The notes beneath the pieces are model-generated. The model searched no databases and was not told where the DNA came from. It saw only the letters and a list, made by a program, of their open reading frames with translations. This document shows positions 1 through 6,081 of a stretch of DNA of 14,230 nucleotides, one piece after another; within the stretch, counting starts at the first letter, position 1; each line of letters begins with the position of its first letter. The translations under genes and the position numbers were made by a program. This DNA is from Dehalococcoidales bacterium (lineage in GTDB: Bacteria > Chloroflexota > Dehalococcoidia > Dehalococcoidales > RBG-16-60-22), in NCBI GenBank assembly GCA_030628245.1, contig DAOVRI010000020.1, positions 1 through 14,230 on the forward strand, given 5' to 3'.

Positions 1-571
1 CATCGACATAGGTATCCCCCCAGACCTTGGTGAGCAGGCTTTCATGGGAGAGGATGCGTCCCTCGTTCCTGATCAAGTAGTAGAGCAGGTTTCTTTCGGT
101 GGAGGTGAGCTTTATCGGCTGGCCACTTATCATGACTTCGTTGCGGCTAAAATCGACAGATAGCTTGCCGCTGGTGAAGGGGCGTTCCTCATCGGTTACG
201 GCCAGTCCCTGAGCGCGGCGCAGGACCGCCTGCACCCGGGCTATCAGCTCGATGTGGCTGAAGGGCTTGGTGATATAGTCGTCGGCGCCGAGCTCAAGAC
301 CTTTAGCGACGTCGGTATCTTCGCCCCTGACCGTCAGCATGAGTACCGGCACGTCGGCGAAACGGCGTATCTCTCTGAGTACCTGGTAGCCGTCTATATC
401 GGGCAGGCCGATATCCAGGATAACAACGTCAGGACTCTCTGCTTCCACGAGCTCTATACCCTTATGACCGTTGGCGGCGGATATCACCGTGGTACCACCC
501 CAGCGCAACTGGAAACAGAGGGAGACTACTTCTATAATCCCCGGGTCATCTTCTATAACCAGAACTTTCAT
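1..571 (-). CDS. OmpR/PhoB-type response regulator (3' end outside window)
   Basis: This is a DNA-binding response regulator, partner of the kinase encoded just upstream. Reading from ATG at 571 gives a receiver domain (about residues 1-118) with the acidic pair D8/D9, the phospho-acceptor D53 in ILDIGLPDIDGY, T80 and K102 in ITKPF. A linker follows, then the start of a winged-helix effector domain with the typical 'KLTSTERNLLYYLIRNEG' segment and 'HESLLTKVWG'. About 190 codons are present and the end lies beyond position 1; full-length family members have about 225-240 residues. The start is supported by AGGAG 6 nt upstream. It begins 16 bp after the kinase stop, so the two are probably co-transcribed and co-translated. 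The signal and target genes cannot be read from the sequence. Confidence 0.93.
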   Translation of the reverse strand, partial: MKVLVIEDDPGIIEVVSLCFQLRWGGTTVISAANGHKGIELVEAESPDVVILDIGLPDIDGYQVLREIRRFADVPVLMLTVRGEDTDVAKGLELGADDYITKPFSHIELIARVQAVLRRAQGLAVTDEERPFTSGKLSVDFSRNEVMISGQPIKLTSTERNLLYYLIRNEGRILSHESLLTKVWGDTYVD

Positions 572-587
572 TTTGCTCCTTAAACCA

Positions 588-1301
588 TTACGTAGGCTGT
601 TTTGCAGCTTGCCGCGGTATAAAGAAGGAGAAAGTGCTGCCTTCACCCGGTTCGCTGTCTACCCAGATTCTGCCTCCGTGGAGCTCGACTACCTGCTTGG
701 CTAGGGCAAGCCCCAAGCCCAGTCCCGGGTGGCGTCGTGTGTCAGAGCTGAGGCGGCTGTATGGCTTGAATATACTTTCTTGCTCTTCTTTGGCGATGCC
801 GATGCCGTCATCATGTACAGCTATCACCAGGCCGGTATCCTGCTTCCGTACTCGTACCGTGATATTGCCCCCTTCCGGGGTGAACTTGGTGGCGTTGTTC
901 ATCAGGTTGAGCAATACCTGCTCCAACCTCTGCCCGTCTCCGTGTATGATGGGGATGGATTCAGGTAAGTCGGTATTCAGGGTTTGCTGCTTATTACGGA
1001 GCAACGGGCTGATTTGCATGCATGTCCCGAGGACGAGCGACTTCATATCCACCGGCTCAAGCTCGAGCCGGAGCTTGCCGCTGCCCGTCTTGACGATATC
1101 CAGGATTTCGGCCAGTCTCGTCTCCAGGGTATTGGAGTTCTGGATGATGGTCTGAATCAGCTTCTGGTAAGACTCATCGTTGGTGGCTTCAAGTTCCTCG
1201 GCCAGCAGGCCGGCCGCAGCGATAATCGAGGTCAGGGGTGTTTTAAGTTCATGGCTGAGGGTATCGATAAACCTCAGCCATTCCTCTCCTTTGGTTTCCA
1301 T
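588..1301 (-). CDS. Soluble sensor histidine kinase (HisKA + HATPase)
   Basis: This 237-residue kinase should autophosphorylate on His and pass phosphate to the adjacent OmpR-type regulator. It shows an H-box at 15-24 (LSHELKTPLT, phospho-acceptor H17), a dimerisation helix pair to about residue 75, an N-box around N136 (LLNLMNNATKF), a G1 box DDGIGIA at 164-170 and a G2 box GLGLGLAL at 193-200. No transmembrane helix, PAS, GAF or HAMP domain precedes the H-box, so it is a cytoplasmic minimal kinase. The in-frame sequence upstream of the ATG reaches a TAA about 40 bp away with no other good start; AGGAAG lies about 12 nt upstream. Sensing must therefore come from another protein or from the catalytic core. 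Confidence is high for class, none for signal. Confidence 0.92.
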   Translation of the reverse strand: METKGEEWLRFIDTLSHELKTPLTSIIAAAGLLAEELEATNDESYQKLIQTIIQNSNTLETRLAEILDIVKTGSGKLRLELEPVDMKSLVLGTCMQISPLLRNKQQTLNTDLPESIPIIHGDGQRLEQVLLNLMNNATKFTPEGGNITVRVRKQDTGLVIAVHDDGIGIAKEEQESIFKPYSRLSSDTRRHPGLGLGLALAKQVVELHGGRIWVDSEPGEGSTFSFFIPRQAAKQPT

Positions 1302-1349
1302 AGGGGCTATTCTTCCTATACTCTTACCTGGAAGCGATGGATTTAATTA

Positions 1350-1378
1350 AATGTATCACGTTTTTTATTGCGTATCAA
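1350..1378 (-). promoter_or_regulatory. Possible promoter of the kinase-regulator operon
   Basis: On the minus strand TTGATA (1378-1373) and TACATT (1355-1350) are separated by 17 bp, about 50 bp upstream of the kinase ATG. The -35 matches the sigma-70 consensus well, the -10 only moderately. It lies in the gap between the XRE gene and the kinase, where a separate promoter would be expected. Confidence 0.4.
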
Positions 1379-1452
1379 GTGCCACCGGCTGCTCAGGGAT
1401 GGCATAGCTTCCCCTTTCGAGAGGATGATACCCTAACCGGAGTCGGTAGACC

Positions 1453-1839
1453 CTATTTAGTCATTCCCTTGGCGATGCTTTTTAAGAGGCTCAGGATGCC
1501 GATGATGGCACGCTGCACCTCAGGGGGCTCTTCCGCCAGCATCCTGGCGACATAGGGGTCTAACTGCCGGCTGTTGTAGCGTGTGCCGCTTTCTTCGGCT
1601 ACGCCGGGTGTCTGGGGGGAGAGAAAGCCGGCCAGGATAAACAGTTCATCCTCATCAAAGCCTAGAGGTTTGGCAATTTTGCGCAAAATCCGTGCTGATG
1701 GAAAGCGCTCACCCCTCTCGATGCGCCCTAGGTGCGATGAAGATACACTCGATTCTGCAGCGAGTTCCTGCAGAGTTAACGGTACCGTTATTCTCTGCTG
1801 TTTGAGTATTTTGCCTAAGTCATTATTTGCGTAATCCAT
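1453..1839 (-). CDS. XRE-family HTH transcriptional regulator
   Basis: This is a small DNA-binding protein of 128 residues from ATG at 1839. An XRE/Cro-type helix-turn-helix spans about residues 5-62: LGKILKQQR, LTLQELAAES, SSSHLGRIERGERFPSA and a following helix. The C-terminal half contains a proline-rich linker and an amphipathic segment (VARMLAEEPPEVQRAIIGILSLLKS) that may serve dimerisation. The frame remains open to a TTG at 1860, but that codon lies inside the promoter; the -10 ends at 1846, so transcription should begin about at the ATG itself. I therefore use 1839 and infer a leaderless mRNA. An 18-bp palindrome inside the promoter spacer suggests negative autoregulation. Related half-sites occur upstream of the single-domain receiver near 5579. 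Effector unknown. Confidence 0.88.
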   Translation of the reverse strand: MDYANNDLGKILKQQRITVPLTLQELAAESSVSSSHLGRIERGERFPSARILRKIAKPLGFDEDELFILAGFLSPQTPGVAEESGTRYNSRQLDPYVARMLAEEPPEVQRAIIGILSLLKSIAKGMTK

Positions 1840-1845
1840 ACTTCT

Positions 1846-1874
1846 ATTATAATTTGCCAATTGGCAAATGTCAA
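1846..1874 (-). promoter_or_regulatory. Consensus promoter of the XRE regulator
   Basis: On the minus strand, TTGACA (1874-1869) and TATAAT (1851-1846) are separated by exactly 17 bp. Both hexamers are perfect sigma-70 consensus matches. The predicted start of transcription, 6-7 nt past the -10, falls at about 1839, the A of the ATG, so the mRNA would have essentially no 5' leader. Confidence 0.85.
1852..1869. promoter_or_regulatory. 18-bp palindromic operator in the XRE promoter spacer
   Basis: ATTTGCCAATTGGCAAAT is a perfect 18-bp palindrome that fills the spacer between the -35 and -10 hexamers of the XRE promoter. A protein bound here would block RNA polymerase, so it is most simply an autorepression site for the XRE protein. 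The binding protein is inferred from position only. Confidence 0.7.
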
Positions 1875-1941
1875 CCCTTTAAGATGCTCGTTCTGGGCAA
1901 TCTGTCCATATTTTGGCTTTCTGGTATTGAAAAATAATTTC

Positions 1942-1970
1942 TTGACGGGCTGGTATACTGACGATATAAT
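1942..1970 (+). promoter_or_regulatory. Promoter of the FAD-dependent oxidoreductase
   Basis: TTGACG (1942-1947) and TATAAT (1965-1970) have a 17-bp spacer. Expected transcription start is near 1977, giving a leader of about 100 nt before the ATG at 2077. It is divergent from the XRE promoter, with about 68 bp between the two -35 elements. Confidence 0.75.
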
Positions 1971-2004
1971 TATGACGGCCATAAAGGCAAAGTAAAATCG
2001 GTTT

Positions 2005-2049
2005 AAAGCTGAGAGGCGTTTCGCATCGGATAGTCCGTCTCGGCTTTTT
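2005..2049 (+). terminator. Terminator-like structured leader (possible attenuator)
   Basis: AGCTGAGA (2007-2014) pairs with TCTCGGCT (2038-2045), one G:U included, and two flanking A:T pairs extend it; the 3' arm runs into TTTTT (2045-2049). Inside are two short hairpins, GCG-TTT-CGC (2016-2024) and CGGA-TAG-TCCG (2027-2037), the second adjoining the outer stem, so a three-way junction is possible. The only visible plus-strand promoter upstream is the one at 1942-1970, so this structure sits within the leader of the oxidoreductase gene and could attenuate it. I do not recognise a known riboswitch class. Confidence 0.5.
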
Positions 2050-2076
2050 CATGTGTCCGGGGGGAAATCAGGCATA

Positions 2077-3471
2077 ATGGCGAAGATTTTTGATGTTATC
2101 ATTGTTGGAGGCGGCCCGGCCGGTATCTTTGCAGCTTTGGAGCTTACCCAGACCGAAGGACTGAGTATTCTCCTTATCGAGAAGGGCAAGGATATCAGCC
2201 AGCGCCGGTGCCCGGTAAGGGATACGGGCAGTGCCTGCGTAGAGTGCCAGCCGTGTAATCTGGTCTGCGGCCTGGGTGGGGCGGGCGCATTTAGCGACGG
2301 TAAGCTGGTACTCACCTCGGAGGTAGGGGGGCATCTGGGTGAATACCTCGGCAAGGAACACACGGCCGGACTGATTAAATACGTGGACGAGTTATACCTG
2401 AAATTCGGCGCTTCCAGGAAGGTTTTCGGCGGGGATGGCGCCATCGATGAAATCAGCCAGAGGGCCAGCCAGGCCGGACTGCGCCTGATTCCGATGCCGG
2501 TGCGCCACATGGGGACGGAAAACGGCTTCGCCGTGCTCAAGGACATGCGGGACTACCTCATGCCATGCCTGGAGCTAAAGCTCAGCTTGATGGCGACAAA
2601 GGTGCTGGTGGATGACGGCATCGTTAAAGGGGTGGAAACCGAGGATGGGGAGAGGTTTCTCTGCAGGTATCTGGTACTGGCGCCGGGGAGGGAGGGGGCC
2701 GACTGGTTATCGAACGAGGCCGACCGACTTAAATTGACCATGCGTCACAACCCCATAGATGTCGGTGTCAGGGTGGAAGTTCCGGTTAAGGTGATGAAAG
2801 AATTGACCGACGTTCTCTATGAGGTAAAGCTGGAGTACATGTCGCAGAGCTTTAACGACCGTATCAGGACTTTCTGCATGTGTCCCGCCGGCAAGGTTAT
2901 CATGGAGTCCACCGGCGGCACCGAACCCGTGGTGACGGTTAACGGGCACAGCTATGCCGGCCGGAAAAGTCGTAATACCAATTTCGCGCTGCTGGTAAGC
3001 ACCGATTTTACCAAGCCGTTTCATGAGCCGATTGCCTACGGCAAGTACCTGGCCAGGCTGGCCAATCTTCTCGGCGGCGGGGTGCTGGTGCAGCGCCTGG
3101 GCGACCTTCTGGAAGGCCGCCGTTCCACTCCGGAACGGATTAAAAAAGGACTGGTAAAGCCGACGCTGAAGAGCGCCGTACCGGGGGATTTAAGCTTCGC
3201 GCTTCCCTTCCGTCACCTTACCGGACTGATAGAGATGCTGCTGGCCATGGATAAACTGACCCCGGGCGTGGCTTCTCCGGATACCCTGCTCTACGGAATA
3301 GAGGTAAAGTTTTATTCCTTCCGTCCGCAGCTCAGTTCCTGCATGGAGACCGAAATCCATAACATGTTTGCCGTCGGTGACGGCGCGGGGGTCAGCCGGG
3401 GACTGGTGCAGGCATCGGCTTCCGGGCTGGTGGCCGCCGTCGAGATAATGAGGAGAATGGAGCAGGGTTGA
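2077..3471 (+). CDS. FAD-dependent oxidoreductase of the COG2509 type
   Basis: This is a predicted cytoplasmic flavoprotein of 464 residues. The N-terminus has the dinucleotide-binding fold (FDVIIVGGGPAG, residues 5-16) with the acidic end of strand 2 in LLIEKG. A Cys cluster (CPVR..., CVECQPC..., VCGLGGAGAFSDGKL, about residues 44-77) and a C-terminal FAD motif (MFAVGDGAGVSRGLVQASASG) agree with the COG2509 'FAD-dependent dehydrogenase' family, whose substrate is not established. The four closely spaced Cys residues could hold a metal or FeS centre, but that is inference. I choose ATG 2077 because the in-frame GTG at 2053 follows the terminator-like hairpin directly with no ribosome binding site, whereas a purine-rich GGGGGGAAA run precedes 2077. 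No neighbouring gene names its electron partner. Confidence 0.85.
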   Translation: MAKIFDVIIVGGGPAGIFAALELTQTEGLSILLIEKGKDISQRRCPVRDTGSACVECQPCNLVCGLGGAGAFSDGKLVLTSEVGGHLGEYLGKEHTAGLIKYVDELYLKFGASRKVFGGDGAIDEISQRASQAGLRLIPMPVRHMGTENGFAVLKDMRDYLMPCLELKLSLMATKVLVDDGIVKGVETEDGERFLCRYLVLAPGREGADWLSNEADRLKLTMRHNPIDVGVRVEVPVKVMKELTDVLYEVKLEYMSQSFNDRIRTFCMCPAGKVIMESTGGTEPVVTVNGHSYAGRKSRNTNFALLVSTDFTKPFHEPIAYGKYLARLANLLGGGVLVQRLGDLLEGRRSTPERIKKGLVKPTLKSAVPGDLSFALPFRHLTGLIEMLLAMDKLTPGVASPDTLLYGIEVKFYSFRPQLSSCMETEIHNMFAVGDGAGVSRGLVQASASGLVAAVEIMRRMEQG

Positions 3472-3720
3472 AATATCTCAATATGCGAGTTACCTCCTTC
3501 GGTAATACTAATTTTGACGCAACTACCCCTCTTTCGGTAACTTTTATTATGAGTCAATGCGGTGGCTGGACTTATCCCCGAAAAGGGAGTAGAATTCAAT
3601 AAGTGATACCGGGTTGAGAAATGCCTTATATACATCAGGTGATAGCGGCTTTTCATGATGATAAAGAGGAGCACTGGGCTCGAAAGAGTCGGTGCTCTTT
3701 GAGTTAAGGAGGTAACGATA
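3472..3720 (+). promoter_or_regulatory. Structured intergenic leader before the SWIM gene
   Basis: This 249-bp gap holds two tandem hairpins with similar arms, TTACC-TCCTTC-GGTAA (3490-3505) and TACC-CCTCTTTC-GGTA (3524-3539). A strong nested hairpin is formed by GAGCAC (3669-3674) and GTGCTC (3692-3697) around GGCTC-GAAA-GAGTC (one G:U pair). GTTACCTCCTT at 3489-3499 is an exact complement of the downstream ribosome binding region AAGGAGGTAAC (3706-3716). The first hairpins may end the oxidoreductase transcript; the complementarity suggests translational control. I see no convincing promoter. Confidence 0.45.
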
Positions 3721-3999
3721 ATGCAGTCAAGTCTGATTGGTAAAATTGAAAAAGCCAAGCGTTATGCTCAGGAAACAGACCGGGTTACCTTCTGCGAACT
3801 GGCGGTAAAATTCCGCGGCGAGAATAACGATTACGATACCAGCTATAAAGACGGCAAGTGGCACTGCACCTGCAATTTCTTCTCCAAGTGGGGGCTCTGC
3901 GTTCATACCATGGCCATGGAGAAAATCCTGACCAACATGCTGCCCCCGGAAGCCCGCACGACACAATATGATGTTTCCAGCCTTTCGACAGAAGGTTAA
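3721..3999 (+). CDS. Small SWIM zinc-finger protein
   Basis: This is a 92-residue protein dominated by a SWIM-type zinc-binding motif: C49-x-C51-x8-C60-x-H62 in KWHCTCNFFSKWGLCVHTMAM, matching the CxCxnCxH pattern. A basic N-terminal helix (residues 5-18) and the strand-like segment VTFCELAVKFRG precede it. SWIM domains bind DNA or proteins in other families, but this stand-alone form has no assigned function. The ATG has an excellent ribosome binding site, AAGGAGG about 8 nt upstream, and that same sequence is complemented in the leader. It is followed after 83 bp by pyrF; whether they share a transcript is uncertain. Confidence 0.8.
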   Translation: MQSSLIGKIEKAKRYAQETDRVTFCELAVKFRGENNDYDTSYKDGKWHCTCNFFSKWGLCVHTMAMEKILTNMLPPEARTTQYDVSSLSTEG

Positions 4000-4082
4000 C
4001 CTTAATACCGGCGGAACCTGTCTCACCGGTAGCAGCCCTCCTGTTTTCGGTCCATTACGGAAAAACCCGCTCCGGGGAAGGA

Positions 4083-4886
4083 ATGAATTTTCTCGAAAAG
4101 CTGGCGCAGGCCAGTAAGAAGAACCGCAGCTTATTATGTGTCGGCCTCGACCCCGACCCTTCGTTGATGCCGGGAGGCACAGGTGTCTTTCAGTTTAACA
4201 GGGCTATTATCAATGCTACGGCCGACCTGGTATGTGCCTATAAACCGAACATCGCTTTCTACGAGTCAATGGGCAGCGAAGGGCTGGATGTCCTGAAACG
4301 CACGAGGGATTACATACCCGCTGATATTCCGGTGATAGTCGATGCCAAGCGCGGGGATATCGGCAATACGGCCAAAGCCTATGCATGGGGCCTTTTCGAT
4401 TACTTTAACTTCGATGCCACCACGGCCAGCCCTTACCTGGGATTCGACTCGCTGGAGCCTTTTATCCAGTACCGTGACCGCGGTGTCTTTATCCTCTGCC
4501 GTACTTCCAACGCCGGCGCCGCGGATTTTCAGTCGCTCTCTTTTGAAACGGACGGTGGCCGTAAAATGCTCTTTGAAATCGTCGCCGAGAAGGTCAACGA
4601 GTGGAACACCCACGACAACCTGGGGCTGGTGGTGGGGGCTACCTATCCCGAGGAGTTGAAGCTGATACGGCAGAGATATCCGGATATGCCGCTCCTGATA
4701 CCGGGGGTCGGCGCTCAGGGTGGGGAACTATTGCAGGTGGTACGCTATGGGGTTGATGTCATGCAGCAGAGAACGATTATCAACTCGTCACGTCAAATAC
4801 TTTACGTTTCGAAGGGTAAAGACTTCGCGGAAGCGGCCAGGCAGGCGGCCCGGGAACTGAGAGACCGGATTAACAGCCTCCTGTAA
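4083..4886 (+). CDS. pyrF: Orotidine 5'-phosphate decarboxylase
   Basis: PyrF catalyses the last step of UMP synthesis, decarboxylation of OMP. The 267-residue protein has the TIM-barrel hallmarks: LLCVGLDPDP (17-26), YKPN (53-56), and the catalytic DAKRGDIGNTA (87-97) carrying the Asp-Lys-Asp network. Length and the 'FNRAI...YKPNIAFYE' spacing fit the longer type 2 group of OMP decarboxylases. A Shine-Dalgarno-like GGGGAAGGA ends directly before the ATG. The pyrimidine gene pyrD also lies in this window at the right edge, but about 9 kb away and on the other strand, so the pathway is not in one operon here. DUF951 follows 26 bp downstream and may be co-transcribed. Confidence 0.95.
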   Translation: MNFLEKLAQASKKNRSLLCVGLDPDPSLMPGGTGVFQFNRAIINATADLVCAYKPNIAFYESMGSEGLDVLKRTRDYIPADIPVIVDAKRGDIGNTAKAYAWGLFDYFNFDATTASPYLGFDSLEPFIQYRDRGVFILCRTSNAGAADFQSLSFETDGGRKMLFEIVAEKVNEWNTHDNLGLVVGATYPEELKLIRQRYPDMPLLIPGVGAQGGELLQVVRYGVDVMQQRTIINSSRQILYVSKGKDFAEAARQAARELRDRINSLL

Positions 4887-4912
4887 TTCTATATCTATAA
4901 GGATAACCTGGA

Positions 4913-5104
4913 ATGGTCCTGGAGATTAATCTCGGCGATGTGGTCCGACTTAAAAAGGTTCACCCCTGCGGCGGCTACGAGTGGCAGGTGGTGAGGCTGG
5001 GCGCCGATATCGGCATTAAATGTCTTCAGTGCGGCCGCCGCGTCCTCATGGAGAGAAGCGTCTTCGAGCGCAGAGTGAAAGAGTTTGTTTCGCGGGAAGA
5101 ATGA
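4913..5104 (+). CDS. DUF951 family protein
   Basis: This 63-residue protein matches the DUF951 pattern: a [14 protein letters not shown] start (residues 8-21), W24, the [10 protein letters not shown] segment, a CxxC pair (C37, C40) and basic C-terminal residues. C19 with C37/C40 suggests a small zinc-bound beta-barrel, possibly nucleic-acid binding; the family has no firm function. It follows pyrF by 26 bp on the same strand and converges with the receiver gene 43 bp downstream. No clear terminator separates the convergent pair. Confidence 0.85.
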   Translation: MVLEINLGDVVRLKKVHPCGGYEWQVVRLGADIGIKCLQCGRRVLMERSVFERRVKEFVSREE

Positions 5105-5147
5105 TGGCGCATCGCATTACGCACGTTATCTTTACGGTATAGTGGTA

Positions 5148-5579
5148 TTATTTCCCGCTAACAGATGTCTCCTCGGCGGCTTTATAGCGCCTGCCTCCCT
5201 GATGCAAAATACTGGCGATAGTCTGGCTCAGGTGGTGTGCGCTCAGCGGTTTGATAAGGTAACTGCTGGCACCCATGCGTAAAGTCTTCCGGCGTTGCGT
5301 TGATTCGGCGATGGCCGTAAGCACGACCACGGGTATTTTGGAGGACTCGGGATTACGTTTTATTTCGCGCAGTATCGACCAGCCGTCGGGACCGGGCAAC
5401 CGTAAATCTAGCAATACCAGAGAGACAGGATTCTCTTTGATTATTTCCATTCCCGCGTTGCCGTCACTGGCTTTAAGCACCTGATAGCCTTCGAGCTCCA
5501 GCACCCGGGAAATAAAGGTACGGATATCAGCTTCGTCTTCAATGATCAGTACCGTCTTGGGATTACGTTTCTTAACCAT
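5148..5579 (-). CDS. Single-domain response regulator (CheY-like receiver)
   Basis: This 143-residue protein consists of one receiver domain: acidic residues E14/D15, phospho-acceptor D58 in LLDLRLPGPDGW, T88 in VVVLTA, and K110 in LIKPLS. A short basic and polar tail (GGRRYKAAEETSVSGK) replaces an output domain, so it probably acts by protein contact or in a phosphorelay. The frame is open to an ATG at 5627, but that codon sits between the -35 and -10 of the predicted promoter, so I choose the ATG at 5579. No kinase is adjacent; the orphan-like kinase at 588-1301 is a conceivable partner but already has a cognate regulator. Two palindromes related to the XRE operator lie upstream. Confidence 0.87.
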   Translation of the reverse strand: MVKKRNPKTVLIIEDEADIRTFISRVLELEGYQVLKASDGNAGMEIIKENPVSLVLLDLRLPGPDGWSILREIKRNPESSKIPVVVLTAIAESTQRRKTLRMGASSYLIKPLSAHHLSQTIASILHQGGRRYKAAEETSVSGK

Positions 5580-5608
5580 AGTCCTATCATGTTTACCTGC
5601 CCCGTACA

Positions 5609-5637
5609 ATAGTACTACTGTGCGCATAATGTGTCAA
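5609..5637 (-). promoter_or_regulatory. Promoter of the single-domain receiver
   Basis: On the minus strand TTGACA (5637-5632, perfect -35) is followed after 17 bp by TACTAT (5614-5609, moderate -10). Expected start is near 5602, giving a leader of about 23 nt before ATG 5579. A palindrome centred near 5649 would lie at about -47, a position typical of activators next to the -35. Confidence 0.6.
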
Positions 5638-5643
5638 GTTATT

Positions 5644-5655
5644 TGCCATATGGCA
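5644..5655. promoter_or_regulatory. Palindrome resembling the XRE operator, copy 1
   Basis: TGCCATATGGCA is a perfect 12-bp palindrome inside ATTTGCCATATGGCATAA. Its left half ATTTGCCA is identical to the left half of the palindrome in the XRE promoter at 1852-1869. It lies just upstream of the receiver promoter. Confidence 0.55.
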
Positions 5656-5706
5656 TAATTATAGGCTTGATTACAGGGTATTTATGGTATTATTAAGTCC
5701 ATATAT

Positions 5707-5716
5707 GCCATATGGC
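5707..5716. promoter_or_regulatory. Palindrome resembling the XRE operator, copy 2
   Basis: GCCATATGGC repeats the core of copy 1. The centres are 62 bp apart, about six helical turns, so proteins bound at both would face the same side of the DNA. Confidence 0.45.
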
Positions 5717-5829
5717 GATTTACGGGTGGCCGGCTTCTCCGGCTTACTTGTCAAGGTGAGGCGTGTAATGATGTGCTATGATGAAAAGTGGTGGGGTTTT
5801 GGTGGGGACAGATATTAGCAGTTCAGCCT

Positions 5830-5859
5830 GCCAGCGTAGCTCAATGGTAAAGCACGCTT
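5830..5859 (+). pseudogene. tRNA-like 5' fragment (degenerate)
   Basis: GCCAGCGTAGCTCAATGGTA followed by AAGCA matches the acceptor 5' strand, U8, D-stem GCTC and D-loop of a bacterial tRNA, most like tRNA-Thr or tRNA-Gly types. The D-stem 3' strand reads AAGC instead of GAGC, one pair broken, and no anticodon arm, T-arm or 3' acceptor strand follows. It is therefore a remnant, not a working tRNA; a decayed integration site is one explanation, chance resemblance another. Confidence 0.45.
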
Positions 5860-5968
5860 GAAGTGACGTTTTATCTGCGGCAGAGCTGCGCGGGGTGACT
5901 TTCGCCGCTCTTGGTTCTTGTCTTTGGCTTGAATTCTGGCATTTCTCCTACCTGCGAGGAATTAGAAG

Positions 5969-6041
5969 TACCCCCAAGCGGATTCGAACCGCTGTTGCCG
6001 GCGTGAAAGGCCGGTGTCCTAGGCCTCTAGACGATGGGGGC
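5969..6041 (-). tRNA. tRNA-Glu (anticodon TTC)
   Basis: The minus strand folds as a complete 73-nt cloverleaf: acceptor GCCCCCA pairing with TGGGGGT (G1:U72), D-arm with GTCTAGAGGCCTAGGAC, anticodon stem CCGGC/GCCGG around CTTTCAC (anticodon TTC), and T-arm AGCGG-TTCGAAT-CCGCT. The discriminator is A. The CCA end is not encoded (CTT follows), so CCA-adding enzyme is needed. It is a single tRNA gene with its own likely promoter. Confidence 0.96.
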
Positions 6042-6051
6042 GTACCCGTTA

Positions 6052-6081
6052 AGTATAGCAGAGAAGAGTCCGACCAGACAA
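6052..6081 (-). promoter_or_regulatory. Likely promoter of tRNA-Glu
   Basis: TATACT (6057-6052) is a 5/6 match to the -10, with TTGTCT (6081-6076) 18 bp upstream as a moderate -35. Transcription would begin about 4 nt before the mature tRNA 5' end at 6041. Confidence 0.5.

Noticed and set aside
254..1346. Several plus-strand open frames of 77-173 codons across the kinase and regulator genes
   Set aside because: They are shadows on the strand opposite the two-component genes; their translations show no family motif and no ribosome binding sites.
1395..1440. Terminator between the XRE gene and the kinase
   Set aside because: Short inverted repeats exist here but none is followed by a U-tract on the minus strand.
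2010..2050. TPP riboswitch, suggested by CTGAGA in the oxidoreductase leader
   Set aside because: The other conserved TPP elements (the GGGG-TGC arm and the CCTGAUC/CGTAGGGA parts) are absent and the leader is too short.
5085..5484. Plus-strand open frames opposite the single-domain receiver
   Set aside because: They overlap a receiver gene with all catalytic residues intact and carry no recognisable domain.
5667..5696. Plus-strand promoter TTGATT with TATTAA leading into the palindrome region
   Set aside because: The -10 is poor and no gene or clear RNA lies downstream on the plus strand before the FmdB-type gene.
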